Shown: piece by piece, positions 8,950 through 16,959 of the stretch | How positions within the stretch are numbered: the first letter of the stretch is position 1 | Layout: every line of letters begins with the position of its first letter | Assembly (NCBI GenBank): GCA_003555415.1 | Contig: PWHX01000103.1 | Span: forward strand, 1-23,059 | Length of the DNA: 23,059 bases | DNA from: Syntrophomonadaceae bacterium | GTDB taxonomy: Bacteria > Bacillota > Dethiobacteria > SKNC01 | Direction: 5' to 3' | Notes under the pieces: generated by a model | Database searches by the model: none | Told to the model about the DNA's origin: nothing | What the model saw: only the letters and a program-made list of their open reading frames with translations | Position numbers and translations under genes: made by a program

Positions 8950-10662
8950 CTACTTCACATGAAAACTTCTTAAGCGGTTAAAAGCCGCAGCAATTTCGTA
9001 CTTGCGAGGCAAGGCATATTCCCCGGGATGCTGCCCTTTAAAAGGAGACAAAACATCCAGTCCTTTTTCTTCTATTTGCTCCAGGACCAGTTGGATTATT
9101 TCCCTTAAAGTCTTTTTCCCGTCTATAAAATGACTGCCAAAATATAATATGTCTCCTATAGCCTGGGTTTGACTTACATCTACCAACTGCTCTACCAGAG
9201 AAAGGTCTATCCTCTGCCGACCGAACTCAATAGAATGCAACCCTTTGGCACTAATCTTGGTTTTTCTACCTTTAATAGGGTCCAGCCCTTTTTGTAGAGG
9301 GGTCCGGGAACTTAAAGCTCCGAATTCCTCCCCTCCCTCCTCAACTCTTTTATTATGGTATTCAGATGCTATGTTTTTGGCTTCCCTGGTAACTTCCTGG
9401 GCTCGGTATTCGTCCATCATAATTATTTTATCTGCCACATCAAAATAATCTCCTGAACCACCTAAAACCATTATAGCCGATACATCAAGGTCTTTTTTCA
9501 AAAGCATTACTTTATCTATAAAAGGAGTAATAGGCTCTTTATCCTTGGCTACCAGGGCCTGCATCCTTACATCCCTGATCATAAAGTTTGTAGCAGAAGT
9601 ATCCTCATCAAGTAAAAGGACCCCCGTTCCTACCTCCAGGGCCTCCATGATATTGGCTGCCTGGGAAGTGGAGCCGCTGGCCTCCTCCGTAGAAAATTCA
9701 ACCGTATCTTTACCAAAGGGAAGATTATTAATAAAAGGACTGATATTTACCTTTTCCACCCTCCTGCCATCTTCGGCCCTTATCTTAACTGTATCTTCTA
9801 CGGTTACCACATACTCCCTTCCATCTTCAGGAATATGATTATAAACACCTCTTTCTATAGCCCTTAACAGGGTAGACTTACCATGGTACCCTCCCCCTAC
9901 TATCAAGGTAATCCCTGCCGGTATTCCCATTCCTTTAATATTACCGGCATTAGGCAAATTAAACTCAACTTCCATTTCCCCGGGGGAACTAAAATCGACT
10001 ACCCTTTCTCCTTCCATAGGTAGATCGCTTACACCACTGCGACGGGGCAGCAGGGAGTTGTTGGCAATAAAGCTTACCAGGTTAAGCTTCTCAATCTCTT
10101 TTCTTAAAAAATCCTGATCTTCACTTGTTTCCACATGTGCTTTCACATCTGACTTATCCAGGTTATTATACAAAAGAGAAAGCCTAATTATTTCAGGTAG
10201 TTCCTTAAAAAACATATCTGCTGCTTCCTTGGCCAAAACACTCCTGCCCCGGGCGGGAAGACCCATAGAAATTCTGGCTTCCACAAAACTAGAATTCACT
10301 ACCATGGAAGTCCTCTCTAAAATTTCCTGTCCGCAGGAATCTATAAAAATAAGGCCGCTTTTGCCGGTGCCCCGGTTTCTCTTTATAACCTTTTTTATAG
10401 CACTGCTGAATTCCCGGGTTAAATAGTCCTCCAAAGCTACCTGGCGAACTTTATTGGAATAAAGTTCTTGTGGAAATCCGGCTCTTTTTTGGGTTATTCT
10501 TACCCTGAGCCGGGAAGGGCTTGCAAAAGGATCTCCCTGTACATAATCCATATAAAGATGGAAATCCTTAAAATCATAACTTCCCTGTATATCTTTATAA
10601 GCTTTATAACCTTTACCGTCGATTCTTTTTAACGTCTTTCCAAGATAATCTCGGGAATACAT
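8950..10662 (-). CDS. ABC-class ATPase of the COG3044 / MRB1590 family
   Basis: A 570-residue soluble protein I recognise as the family annotated 'predicted ATPase of the ABC class'. The N-terminal 200 residues form a family-specific region. The ATPase core has Walker A GGGYHGKST at 256-264, a signature-like segment ASGSTSQAANIMEAL at 328-342, Walker B GVLLLDEDTSA at 347-357, and a following VLGGSGDYFDVADKIIMM strand and helix. The last 100 residues (KGLHSIEFGRQRIDLSLVEQLVD) are also family-typical. There are no membrane segments, so it is not an ordinary transporter ATPase. As I recall, the trypanosome homologue MRB1590 binds RNA in mitochondrial RNA editing; the bacterial role is unknown. 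GGAG lies about ten bases before the ATG, a slightly long spacing. It follows aroB by 54 bases and precedes the HD hydrolase by 15. Confidence 0.88.
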   Translation of the reverse strand: MYSRDYLGKTLKRIDGKGYKAYKDIQGSYDFKDFHLYMDYVQGDPFASPSRLRVRITQKRAGFPQELYSNKVRQVALEDYLTREFSSAIKKVIKRNRGTGKSGLIFIDSCGQEILERTSMVVNSSFVEARISMGLPARGRSVLAKEAADMFFKELPEIIRLSLLYNNLDKSDVKAHVETSEDQDFLRKEIEKLNLVSFIANNSLLPRRSGVSDLPMEGERVVDFSSPGEMEVEFNLPNAGNIKGMGIPAGITLIVGGGYHGKSTLLRAIERGVYNHIPEDGREYVVTVEDTVKIRAEDGRRVEKVNISPFINNLPFGKDTVEFSTEEASGSTSQAANIMEALEVGTGVLLLDEDTSATNFMIRDVRMQALVAKDKEPITPFIDKVMLLKKDLDVSAIMVLGGSGDYFDVADKIIMMDEYRAQEVTREAKNIASEYHNKRVEEGGEEFGALSSRTPLQKGLDPIKGRKTKISAKGLHSIEFGRQRIDLSLVEQLVDVSQTQAIGDILYFGSHFIDGKKTLREIIQLVLEQIEEKGLDVLSPFKGQHPGEYALPRKYEIAAAFNRLRSFHVK

Positions 10663-10716
10663 AAAACATCAACTCCAAATTTCTTATATGCTTAGATAAC
10701 GGTTTAACAGTCTTTA

Positions 10717-11820
10717 TTAATAAAATTCTTTAAAAAAGTCTAAAAGAAGTTTATCAACTTTTTCCTGAGATATACTATCATAAATACCTACCCGCCCGAT
10801 TCTTTCCGGCAGAATAAAAATCATTTTGCCTTCTTTTCTTTTTTTGTCATACGTCAGACCTTTCTTAATTTTATCAGCGTCTAAAACCGGGGGCAACCCT
10901 TTAAAACCTATCCGGCACAAAAGGTCCTCAATTAAATTTAATGATTTTAGGTCCAGGAGTCCCTCCCGACAAGCTAACCTTGAGGCCAGAAGCATTCCAT
11001 AGTGTAATGCCTCTCCATGGTTAAAATATTTATAATCAGTAGCTGCCTCCAGGGCATGACCCAGGGTATGCCCGAAGTTCAGGATAGCCCTTACTCCCCC
11101 TTCTTGTTCATCAACAGAAACAACATCCGCCTTAATCAGGCATGATTTAAAAACAATATATTCTAAAAACTCCTTTTCCTGTTCCAGAGTGGTCACCAGG
11201 TTCCGGTATAGTTCCTTAAAAAAAATATCATCCCGGATAACTCCGTACTTAATTACCTCAGCCATACCGGACCTTAACTCACGAAAAGGCAATGTGTCCA
11301 AGGTATTTAAATCAATCAAAACCAGCCTGGGCTGGTAAAAAGCACCTATCATATTTTTCCCCCGGGAATGATTAATAGCTACTTTGCCTCCAACACTGCT
11401 GTCCACCTGGGCTAACAGGGTTGTAGGAACCTGTACATAAGCAACCCCCCGGAGATAAGTAGCTGCTATAAACCCCGCCAGGTCCCCAACAACTCCTCCA
11501 CCCAGGGCTACAATACCGGAATCCCGGTCTAAGTTAAAATCCAGGGCCGCAGAAAAAATCTGTTCGGCCCACATCCAGCTCTTGGACTCCTCTCCCGGGG
11601 GTATAGAAAATACCCTTGTCTGAAAACCGGACTTTTCAAGACTTTCCAGGCAGGAATCAGCATAAAGGGGGGAAACATTCTCATCGGTTACTATCAAAAG
11701 CTTTCCTTTAAAACCAACTGACTGCAGTTCCTGCCCCAGGTCCTGCAGCACATCCTGCCCTATCTTTATTTTATAGCTCCTGGAAGCAAGTTCAACTTTT
11801 AGCTCCTTCATAAATTTCAT
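10717..11820 (-). CDS. aroB: 3-dehydroquinate synthase
   Basis: AroB converts DAHP to 3-dehydroquinate, the second step of the shikimate pathway, using NAD+ and a divalent metal. The 367-residue sequence has the NAD-binding GGGVVGDLAGFIAATYLRG stretch, the phosphate-binding PTTLLAQVDSSVGGKVAIN motif, KNMIGAFYQP, and the metal-binding NFGHTLGHALE and NHGEALHYGM histidines. The end contains KLLLDFFKEF. Its ATG lies one base after the aroC stop (TAGGATG) with no good Shine-Dalgarno site, so it probably depends on translation of aroC. An alternative ATG nine bases downstream (MKELKVEL) is possible. It sits at the far end of the his-aro run, away from aroF. Confidence 0.97.
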   Translation of the reverse strand: MKFMKELKVELASRSYKIKIGQDVLQDLGQELQSVGFKGKLLIVTDENVSPLYADSCLESLEKSGFQTRVFSIPPGEESKSWMWAEQIFSAALDFNLDRDSGIVALGGGVVGDLAGFIAATYLRGVAYVQVPTTLLAQVDSSVGGKVAINHSRGKNMIGAFYQPRLVLIDLNTLDTLPFRELRSGMAEVIKYGVIRDDIFFKELYRNLVTTLEQEKEFLEYIVFKSCLIKADVVSVDEQEGGVRAILNFGHTLGHALEAATDYKYFNHGEALHYGMLLASRLACREGLLDLKSLNLIEDLLCRIGFKGLPPVLDADKIKKGLTYDKKRKEGKMIFILPERIGRVGIYDSISQEKVDKLLLDFFKEFY

Positions 11821-11821
11821 C

Positions 11822-12988
11822 CTATCTATTAGATATTATCCCCATATAATTTTCATAATTGGCTTTAACTTCTTCCATGGAATCACCGCCGAACTTTTCC
11901 CTGAATGCCTGGGCTACTTCCCAGGCTGCTATGGCTTCTCCTGCTACACTGGCTGCGGGGACAGCGCATACGTCAGAACGTTCCACTCCAGCTTTATGAA
12001 TTTTTTTCGTTTCCATATCCACGCTTTGCAAAGGCTTGTAAAGGGTAGGAATAGGCTTCATGGCACATCGAATGACCAGCTTTTCCCCGTTGCTAAGCCC
12101 TCCTTCAATTCCTCCGGCCCTGTTAGTTTTATGATAATAGCCTCTTTCTTCATTGTAACATATTTCGTCCTGTACCTGCGACCCCCTAAAACGAGCAGCA
12201 TCAAATCCAAAACCTACTTCTACTCCTTTAATAGCCTGAAGGCTCATTAAAGCCCCGGCCAGGCGGCCGTCTAGTTTACGGTCCCAGTGAACATGATTCC
12301 CCAATCCTGTAGGAGCCCCCGTTACCAATATCTCAAAAACCCCTCCCAGGGAATCTCCTTCTTCCTTAACCCGGTTAATCTCTTCTATAATCCTTTCCTC
12401 AGCCTCAGGGTCGGCACATCTAACCTGAGAACTTTCAGCTTTACTGAACAATTCTTGGAAAGACAGGTTCATATCCCTGGCCTTTATCCCGCCAATTTCC
12501 ACTACATGACTATAAATATTTATATTAAAACAGGAAATAAGCTCCCGACCTACACTGCCTACCGCTACCCTTATAGCAGTTTCCCTGGCACTGGCCCTTT
12601 CCAGAACATTTCTGGTGTCCTGGTGATTGTACTTCAGGGCTCCAGCCAGGTCAGCATGACCGGGCCTGGGCCTGGTTAGTTTTGCCCCTCCTTCCTTTCC
12701 CTTTGCTGCCGGATTGTAGGGGTCCATTACTTCCTGCCAGTTATCGTAATCCCTGTTTTTAATAAGCAGGGTAAGGGGACTGCCTAAGGTTTTCCCAAAA
12801 CGCAGACCGGATAAAACTTCAACCTTATCCGTTTCAATTTTCATCCTGCCACCCCGGCCATAACCCTGCTGCCTCCGGGCTAAATGACGGTTTATATTTT
12901 CCGTATTCAGCTCCAGATTAGAGGGCAGCCCTTCTATAACAGCCACCAAACAGGGCCCGTGGGACTCACCTGCAGATAAATATCTCAT
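11822..12988 (-). CDS. aroC: Chorismate synthase
   Basis: AroC removes phosphate from EPSP to make chorismate, the branch-point of aromatic synthesis, using reduced FMN as cofactor. The 388 residues start with the signature GESHGPCLVAVIEG and continue with HLARRQQGYGRGGRMKIETD, a substrate and FMN-binding region. HADLAGALKYNHQDTRNVLERASARET and, near the end, RSDVCAVPAASVAGEA are also present, all characteristic of the family. The GGGAG ribosome site lies eight bases before the ATG. It follows hisK by 50 bases with no terminator that I can see, and runs directly into aroB. It therefore probably shares the his transcript rather than the tyrosine-controlled aroF transcript. Confidence 0.97.
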   Translation of the reverse strand: MRYLSAGESHGPCLVAVIEGLPSNLELNTENINRHLARRQQGYGRGGRMKIETDKVEVLSGLRFGKTLGSPLTLLIKNRDYDNWQEVMDPYNPAAKGKEGGAKLTRPRPGHADLAGALKYNHQDTRNVLERASARETAIRVAVGSVGRELISCFNINIYSHVVEIGGIKARDMNLSFQELFSKAESSQVRCADPEAEERIIEEINRVKEEGDSLGGVFEILVTGAPTGLGNHVHWDRKLDGRLAGALMSLQAIKGVEVGFGFDAARFRGSQVQDEICYNEERGYYHKTNRAGGIEGGLSNGEKLVIRCAMKPIPTLYKPLQSVDMETKKIHKAGVERSDVCAVPAASVAGEAIAAWEVAQAFREKFGGDSMEEVKANYENYMGIISNR

Positions 12989-13038
12989 CTGAAACTCTCC
13001 CTAATTTAGAAATTTTCACTCCTTCAAAGTAGTACATA

Positions 13039-13848
13039 TTATACAATGCTCCGGGCAAGCCTTTTTCTTTCTTTAAATACAGCTACTTCCCTGTAACCTA
13101 TACTTTTTAACAACGATAAAGCTTTATCAATATCCCTTCCTACCTCGGCAGGACGATGGGCATCTGATCCTAAGGTTACAGGAACTTTTTTCCTGTGACA
13201 CAGCTTTAGCAGCTCAATACCGGGATAAAACTCATTAACTGGAGCATAAGAACCGGCCGTGTTAAGCTCTATACAGATGTCTGCTGCCCTTAAAAGATCG
13301 GCAATCTGCTCCAAAAAGTGCTGAATACTTTTACCCGGCCGATAACCAAACTTCTTTATTACATCTATATGACCTGTTATATCAAACAAGTTGGACTGTA
13401 TTACCTTTTCTATTAGGTGATAGTATTCCTCATACAGTCCAAAAATTTCCTCATCCTTTAATTTTGCATATTCACAGGCTACCTCAGGGTTGGTAAAGTC
13501 CCAGTTTCCCATAAAATGAACAGATCCTGTTACATAATCAAAGGGATACTTTGCCAGCTGCTTTCTTATCTTTTCTTCCCTGTCGGGCAAAAAATCAACT
13601 TCTATGCCCAGCTTTACATCAGGGTTGCCTCTTTTAAGTTGTAACTGGGATACTTCTTCAATATACTCCGGCAATTCCTTGCCTTCCATGGTTACCCTTA
13701 CGGGAGGAGTAAAATTAAGAAGATCCAGAGGAAAATGGTCTGCAAAACCAATTTCTTCTAAGCCCTTTCGTTTGGCCTCTTTATAGTAATCCTCCACCGT
13801 ACCCTCCGCATGGCAACACCTTGATGTATGAAGATGATAGTCAATCAT
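13039..13848 (-). CDS. hisK: Histidinol-phosphatase, PHP family (HisK-type)
   Basis: This enzyme removes phosphate from L-histidinol phosphate, the step before HisD. The 269-residue sequence has PHP-fold metal-binding motifs: HLHTSRCCHAEG at the N-terminus, GFADHFP, GIEVDFLPD, VTGSVHFMG, ITGHIDVIKKFG, ELNTAG and TLGSDAHRPAEVG. These are the usual nine-ligand pattern of PHP histidinol phosphatases such as Bacillus HisK (formerly HisJ). The gene overlaps hisI by eight bases (ATGATTGA), so it is tightly coupled to the his operon, which supports the assignment over a generic PHP phosphoesterase. A TATAAT overlaps its stop codon but has no usable -35. Confidence 0.93.
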   Translation of the reverse strand: MIDYHLHTSRCCHAEGTVEDYYKEAKRKGLEEIGFADHFPLDLLNFTPPVRVTMEGKELPEYIEEVSQLQLKRGNPDVKLGIEVDFLPDREEKIRKQLAKYPFDYVTGSVHFMGNWDFTNPEVACEYAKLKDEEIFGLYEEYYHLIEKVIQSNLFDITGHIDVIKKFGYRPGKSIQHFLEQIADLLRAADICIELNTAGSYAPVNEFYPGIELLKLCHRKKVPVTLGSDAHRPAEVGRDIDKALSLLKSIGYREVAVFKERKRLARSIV

Positions 13849-14182
13849 TTTTATCTTCTTCCTCTTTGTGAAGCTTATTGTGAAAACAGGTCATTTCCCC
13901 GGTATGACAGGCGACGCCCTTTTGTTCCACCAGTATAAGGAGGGTATCTGCATCACAGTCATAAAAAATTTCCTTAACTATCTGAAAGTGTCCTGAAGAC
14001 TCTCCTTTTAACCAAAATTTTTGTCTGCTTCGGCTCCAAAAACAGGTCTTGCCACCCTCCAGGGTTTTCTGTAAAGATTCCCTGTTCATATAAGCTAGCA
14101 TAAGCACCTGGTGGCTAGTTGCATCTTGAATAATAACCGGCATTAATCCTTTTTCATCAAATTTAAGCTTATCTATCTCCAT
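13841..14182 (-). CDS. hisI: Phosphoribosyl-AMP cyclohydrolase
   Basis: HisI opens the purine ring of phosphoribosyl-AMP, giving ProFAR. The 113-residue protein is the stand-alone cyclohydrolase. It shows LMLAYMNRESL, the substrate region FWSRSRQKFWLKGESSGH, the magnesium-binding DCDADTLL, and the zinc-binding GVACHTGEMTCF. There is no HisE pyrophosphohydrolase domain after residue 105, where a fused HisIE would continue; the tail is only a charged stretch. So hisE must be elsewhere. Its ATG overlaps the hisF stop by one base (TAATG) and its end overlaps hisK by eight bases. Confidence 0.96.
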   Translation of the reverse strand: MEIDKLKFDEKGLMPVIIQDATSHQVLMLAYMNRESLQKTLEGGKTCFWSRSRQKFWLKGESSGHFQIVKEIFYDCDADTLLILVEQKGVACHTGEMTCFHNKLHKEEEDKND

Positions 14183-14943
14183 TATAAACGCACCTCCACC
14201 CCGTTTTTAGCCAAATATTCTTTAACTTCCTTAACAGAAAACTGCCGATAATGAAAAACTGAAGCAGCCAAAGCAGCATCTGCCTTGCCTGTAGTTAGTG
14301 CCTCCAGAAAATGCTTCATCTCTCCCGCTCCTCCTGAAGCAATTACAGGTATGTTTACCTTCTCTGCAATAGCAGCGTTAAGGGTAATATCATATCCGTC
14401 CTTTCCTCCATCGGAATCCATACTGGTCAACAAAATCTCTCCTGCTCCCCGCTTTTCTACTTCCTCTACCCATTCCAGAGCCGAACGGCCCGTATTAGTT
14501 CTACCTCCGTGGATATACACATCCCAGTCATCTTTTTCCACGTTTTTCTTAGCATCAACAGCTACTACAATACACTGGGTGCCGAATTTCTCTGCCCCTT
14601 CGTTAATAAGATCAGGGTTCTGAAAAGCGACCGTATTTAAAGAGACCTTATCTGCCCCGGCGCTCAATATATCCTTGATTTCTTCTATAGTTCCTATCCC
14701 CCCACCAACGGTGAAGGGAATATAGACCTTTTCAGCTGTTTTGGAAACAACATCGATCATGGTTTTTCTTTTTTCATATGAAGCGGTAATATCAAGAAAA
14801 ACCAGCTCATCAGCTCCTGCCTGGTCGTAGAAACTAGCAAGTTCAACAGGATCTCCCGCGTCTCTTAAATTCACAAACTTTACTCCCTTTACCACTCTTC
14901 CTTCCTTAACATCCAGGCATGGAATAATTCTTTTAGCCAACAT
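14182..14943 (-). CDS. hisF: Imidazole glycerol phosphate synthase, cyclase subunit
   Basis: HisF is the TIM-barrel half of IGP synthase. It takes ammonia from HisH and converts PRFAR to imidazole glycerol phosphate and AICAR. The 253 residues contain both catalytic aspartates at the expected places, D11 (IIPCLDVKEGRVVKG) and D130 (VVAVDAKKN). Phosphate-binding loops are VGGGIGTIEE and ASGGAGEMKHF, and LLTSMDSDGGKDGYD is also present. The GGGGG ribosome site is six bases before the ATG. It is 24 bases from hisA and overlaps hisI by one base. Confidence 0.98.
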   Translation of the reverse strand: MLAKRIIPCLDVKEGRVVKGVKFVNLRDAGDPVELASFYDQAGADELVFLDITASYEKRKTMIDVVSKTAEKVYIPFTVGGGIGTIEEIKDILSAGADKVSLNTVAFQNPDLINEGAEKFGTQCIVVAVDAKKNVEKDDWDVYIHGGRTNTGRSALEWVEEVEKRGAGEILLTSMDSDGGKDGYDITLNAAIAEKVNIPVIASGGAGEMKHFLEALTTGKADAALAASVFHYRQFSVKEVKEYLAKNGVEVRL

Positions 14944-14967
14944 TGTTTTCCCCCTATTCTAATGATC

Positions 14968-15690
14968 TTATTTCGCTGCTTGCAGGGCTTCCTCCAGGGT
15001 GAACTTTCCTTTGTAAAGAGCCTGGCCTACTATTATACCGCTAATACCTGACGTTTCAAGCTCCCTGGCTCCCCGAATATCTGCCAGGGATGAAACCCCT
15101 CCAGAAGCAATAATACTTATAGAGGTATTTTCAGCTATTTCCTTTGTGGCCTCCAGATTAGGACCCTCCAGGGTGCCATCCCGGGCAATGTCTGTATATA
15201 CAACTTCTTTAACCCCTACAGTTTCCATCACTTTAACCAAATCCAGGGCTTTCAGAGTAGAGGATTCTACCCATCCCTTCACTGCTACCATTCCATCCTG
15301 GGCATCTACGCCTACCATTATGCTATCCCCAAACTTTTTTACCAGTGTTTCTACCAGAGAAGGATTACTTACAGCCGCCGTGCCCATAATTACCCTGCTA
15401 ATTCCCAGAGCAAGCAGCCCTTTAACCGTATCCTCATCTCTAATACCACCCCCTACCTGTATAGGAATGCTCAAGCTGGAAGCTATTTTTTTGATAATCT
15501 CCTGGTTTTGGGGGACTCCTTTAAACGCACCGTCCAAATCTACCATGTGCAGACGACGGGCCCCTTTTCCTTCCCACATCCGTGCTACTTCCAGGGGATC
15601 ATCAAAATAAACAGTTTCCTTATCAGCCCTACCTTGATAAAGGCGGACACATTTTCCTTTACTTAAATCAATGGCTGGTATGACTTCCAT
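14968..15690 (-). CDS. hisA: ProFAR isomerase (HisA)
   Basis: HisA isomerises ProFAR to PRFAR by an Amadori rearrangement on a TIM barrel related to HisF. From the ATG at 15690 it has 240 residues, with catalytic D8 (EVIPAIDLSKGKCVRLYQG) and D129 (VGVDAQDGMVAVKGW). Phosphate loops VGGGIRDEDTV and ASGGVSSLADI are present. Upstream open sequence to 15708 starts with TTG and lies within hisH; the family N-terminus begins at MEVIPAID, so I use that ATG. GGGGAG stands about ten bases before it. hisA overlaps the end of hisH by 23 bases, implying coupled translation. Confidence 0.97.
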   Translation of the reverse strand: MEVIPAIDLSKGKCVRLYQGRADKETVYFDDPLEVARMWEGKGARRLHMVDLDGAFKGVPQNQEIIKKIASSLSIPIQVGGGIRDEDTVKGLLALGISRVIMGTAAVSNPSLVETLVKKFGDSIMVGVDAQDGMVAVKGWVESSTLKALDLVKVMETVGVKEVVYTDIARDGTLEGPNLEATKEIAENTSISIIASGGVSSLADIRGARELETSGISGIIVGQALYKGKFTLEEALQAAK

Positions 15691-16303
15691 TATAGACCAA
15701 CTCCCCAAAATTTTCTAAGATTTTAAGGCCTGCCCGGCTACTCTTTTCCGGGTGAAACTGAACACCATAAATAAATGGAGCCCCCTTGATAACAGCGGCA
15801 AAATCCCTCCCGTATTCCGAAGAAGCCAAAATAGCACTATTATCTTGAGGAACTGCATAATAAGAATGAACAAAATAAAAATAGTCTCCTTTTTTAATGC
15901 CTTTTAGTAGAGGATCCCCTTTTATGGGCTTTAACTGGTTCCATCCCATATGAGGTATCTTTAATTTCCCCCGGAATTTAATGACCTCTCCCGGTATTAA
16001 CTCCAGTCCTCCACTTTTCAAGTCCAGGCCCTCTTGGCTTTTATCCAAAAGAAGCTGTAACCCTAAACATATCCCCAGGAGAAATACCCCTTCCCGGGCT
16101 CTTGTTTTCACAGCTTCACCCAGTCCCTTTTCTTTTAAATTTTTGACAGCCTGGCCAAAAGCCCCTACTCCGGGCAATATAATGCCCCGGGCCTTTTTTA
16201 TTTCTTCAGGCTTGTCCGTTACAAATGTCCTATATCCCATCCGGGCAAAGCCGTTACGTACGCTCTGTAAATTTCCCATACCATAATCTACTATAGTTAT
16301 CAA
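15668..16303 (-). CDS. hisH: Imidazole glycerol phosphate synthase, glutaminase subunit
   Basis: HisH hydrolyses glutamine and channels ammonia to HisF. The class I amidotransferase triad is visible: C79 in GICLGLQLLLD, and H184 and E186 in VQFHPEKSS; PGVGAFGQA and PHMGWNQL are also typical. I favour a TTG start at 16303 (ITIVDYGMGNLQSV), because GGGGGAA lies about six bases before it and the family N-terminus begins there. An ATG at 16318 has only AT-rich sequence upstream, and its own codons form that ribosome site. This gives 211 residues, normal for HisH. It ends 23 bases inside hisA. Confidence 0.95.
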   Translation of the reverse strand: MITIVDYGMGNLQSVRNGFARMGYRTFVTDKPEEIKKARGIILPGVGAFGQAVKNLKEKGLGEAVKTRAREGVFLLGICLGLQLLLDKSQEGLDLKSGGLELIPGEVIKFRGKLKIPHMGWNQLKPIKGDPLLKGIKKGDYFYFVHSYYAVPQDNSAILASSEYGRDFAAVIKGAPFIYGVQFHPEKSSRAGLKILENFGELVYNGSHTSH

Positions 16304-16368
16304 ATATAGTTCCCCCATAATATATATTATAAGCTATAAGCCGATTTGTTCCGGGCAAAAAACACTTT

Positions 16369-16959
16369 TTAAAGCTTCCCCTTGGTTGAAGGAACACCCT
16401 TAACCCGGGTATCTTCTTCTAAAGCCTGATCCAGGCTCTTCCCAAGAGCTTTAAAAATTGCCTCTATGATGTGATGTGAATTGTTCCCGTGAATTAACTT
16501 GACATGCAATGTTATACGGGCTTCCTGGGCAAAAGCCCGCAGAAACTCTACCAAAAGCTCCGTATCAAACTCTCCCACTTTTTCCGCAGGAATATCTACA
16601 TTATAAACTAAATAGGGGCGGTCGGAAAGGTCTAAGGATACCATTACCAATGACTCGTCCATTGGTAAAATATAAAAACCATATCTTTTTATGCCTTCCT
16701 TACTGGTTAATGCCTTTCTAAAGGCTTCTCCCAGGGTTATCCCTATATCTTCCACCAGGTGATGGGCATCTACTTCCAAATCACCCCGGGCTTCTATGAA
16801 TAAGTCAAACAGACCGTGCCGTGCCCATAGATTTAACATGTGCTCAAAAAAAGGTATCCCTGTGTTAAGGTTGGCCTGTCCCGAACCATCCAGGTTAAGG
16901 GTTAATTTTATAGCCGTTTCTTTAGTTTTGCGTTCTAATTGAGCCTGTCTATTTTTCAA
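16369..16959 (-). CDS. hisB: Imidazoleglycerol-phosphate dehydratase
   Basis: HisB dehydrates imidazole glycerol phosphate using two manganese ions. Family motifs are ERKTKET, GIPFFEHMLNLWARHG, VDAHHLVEDIGITLGEAF, DESLV and HGNNSHHIIEAIFKALG; the His-rich ones bind the metals. It is the stand-alone enzyme, without the phosphatase domain found in E. coli. The start is best placed at TTG 16959, seven bases after a clean AGGAGG, giving 196 residues. An in-frame ATG at 16998 would add 13 residues unlike the family and would swallow the ribosome site. hisB then overlaps the end of hisD by 11 bases. About 65 AT-rich bases separate it from hisH. Confidence 0.96.
   Translation of the reverse strand: MKNRQAQLERKTKETAIKLTLNLDGSGQANLNTGIPFFEHMLNLWARHGLFDLFIEARGDLEVDAHHLVEDIGITLGEAFRKALTSKEGIKRYGFYILPMDESLVMVSLDLSDRPYLVYNVDIPAEKVGEFDTELLVEFLRAFAQEARITLHVKLIHGNNSHHIIEAIFKALGKSLDQALEEDTRVKGVPSTKGKL

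Noticed and set aside
10663..10716. Terminator or promoter between aroB and the ABC-ATPase gene
   Set aside because: There is no hairpin with a U-tract; TATAAG is present but its -35 position (ACTGTT) does not match.
12287..12679. 130-codon plus-strand open frame opposite aroC
   Set aside because: It is antisense to a firmly identified chorismate synthase and has no domain or ribosome-site support.
13038..13043. TATAAT overlapping the hisK stop as a promoter for aroC
   Set aside because: There is no -35 match at 16-18 bases and no TGn extension, so the stop codon context explains it.
15146..15610. 154-codon plus-strand open frame opposite hisA
   Set aside because: It lies fully antisense to a gene with intact catalytic motifs, is Ser/Thr/Pro-rich as expected for a shadow frame, and resembles no family.
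16326..16331. TATAAT between hisB and hisH as a possible internal promoter
   Set aside because: The 17-base upstream hexamer is CCGGAA, unlike TTGACA, and the area is simply AT-rich. I see no extended -10.
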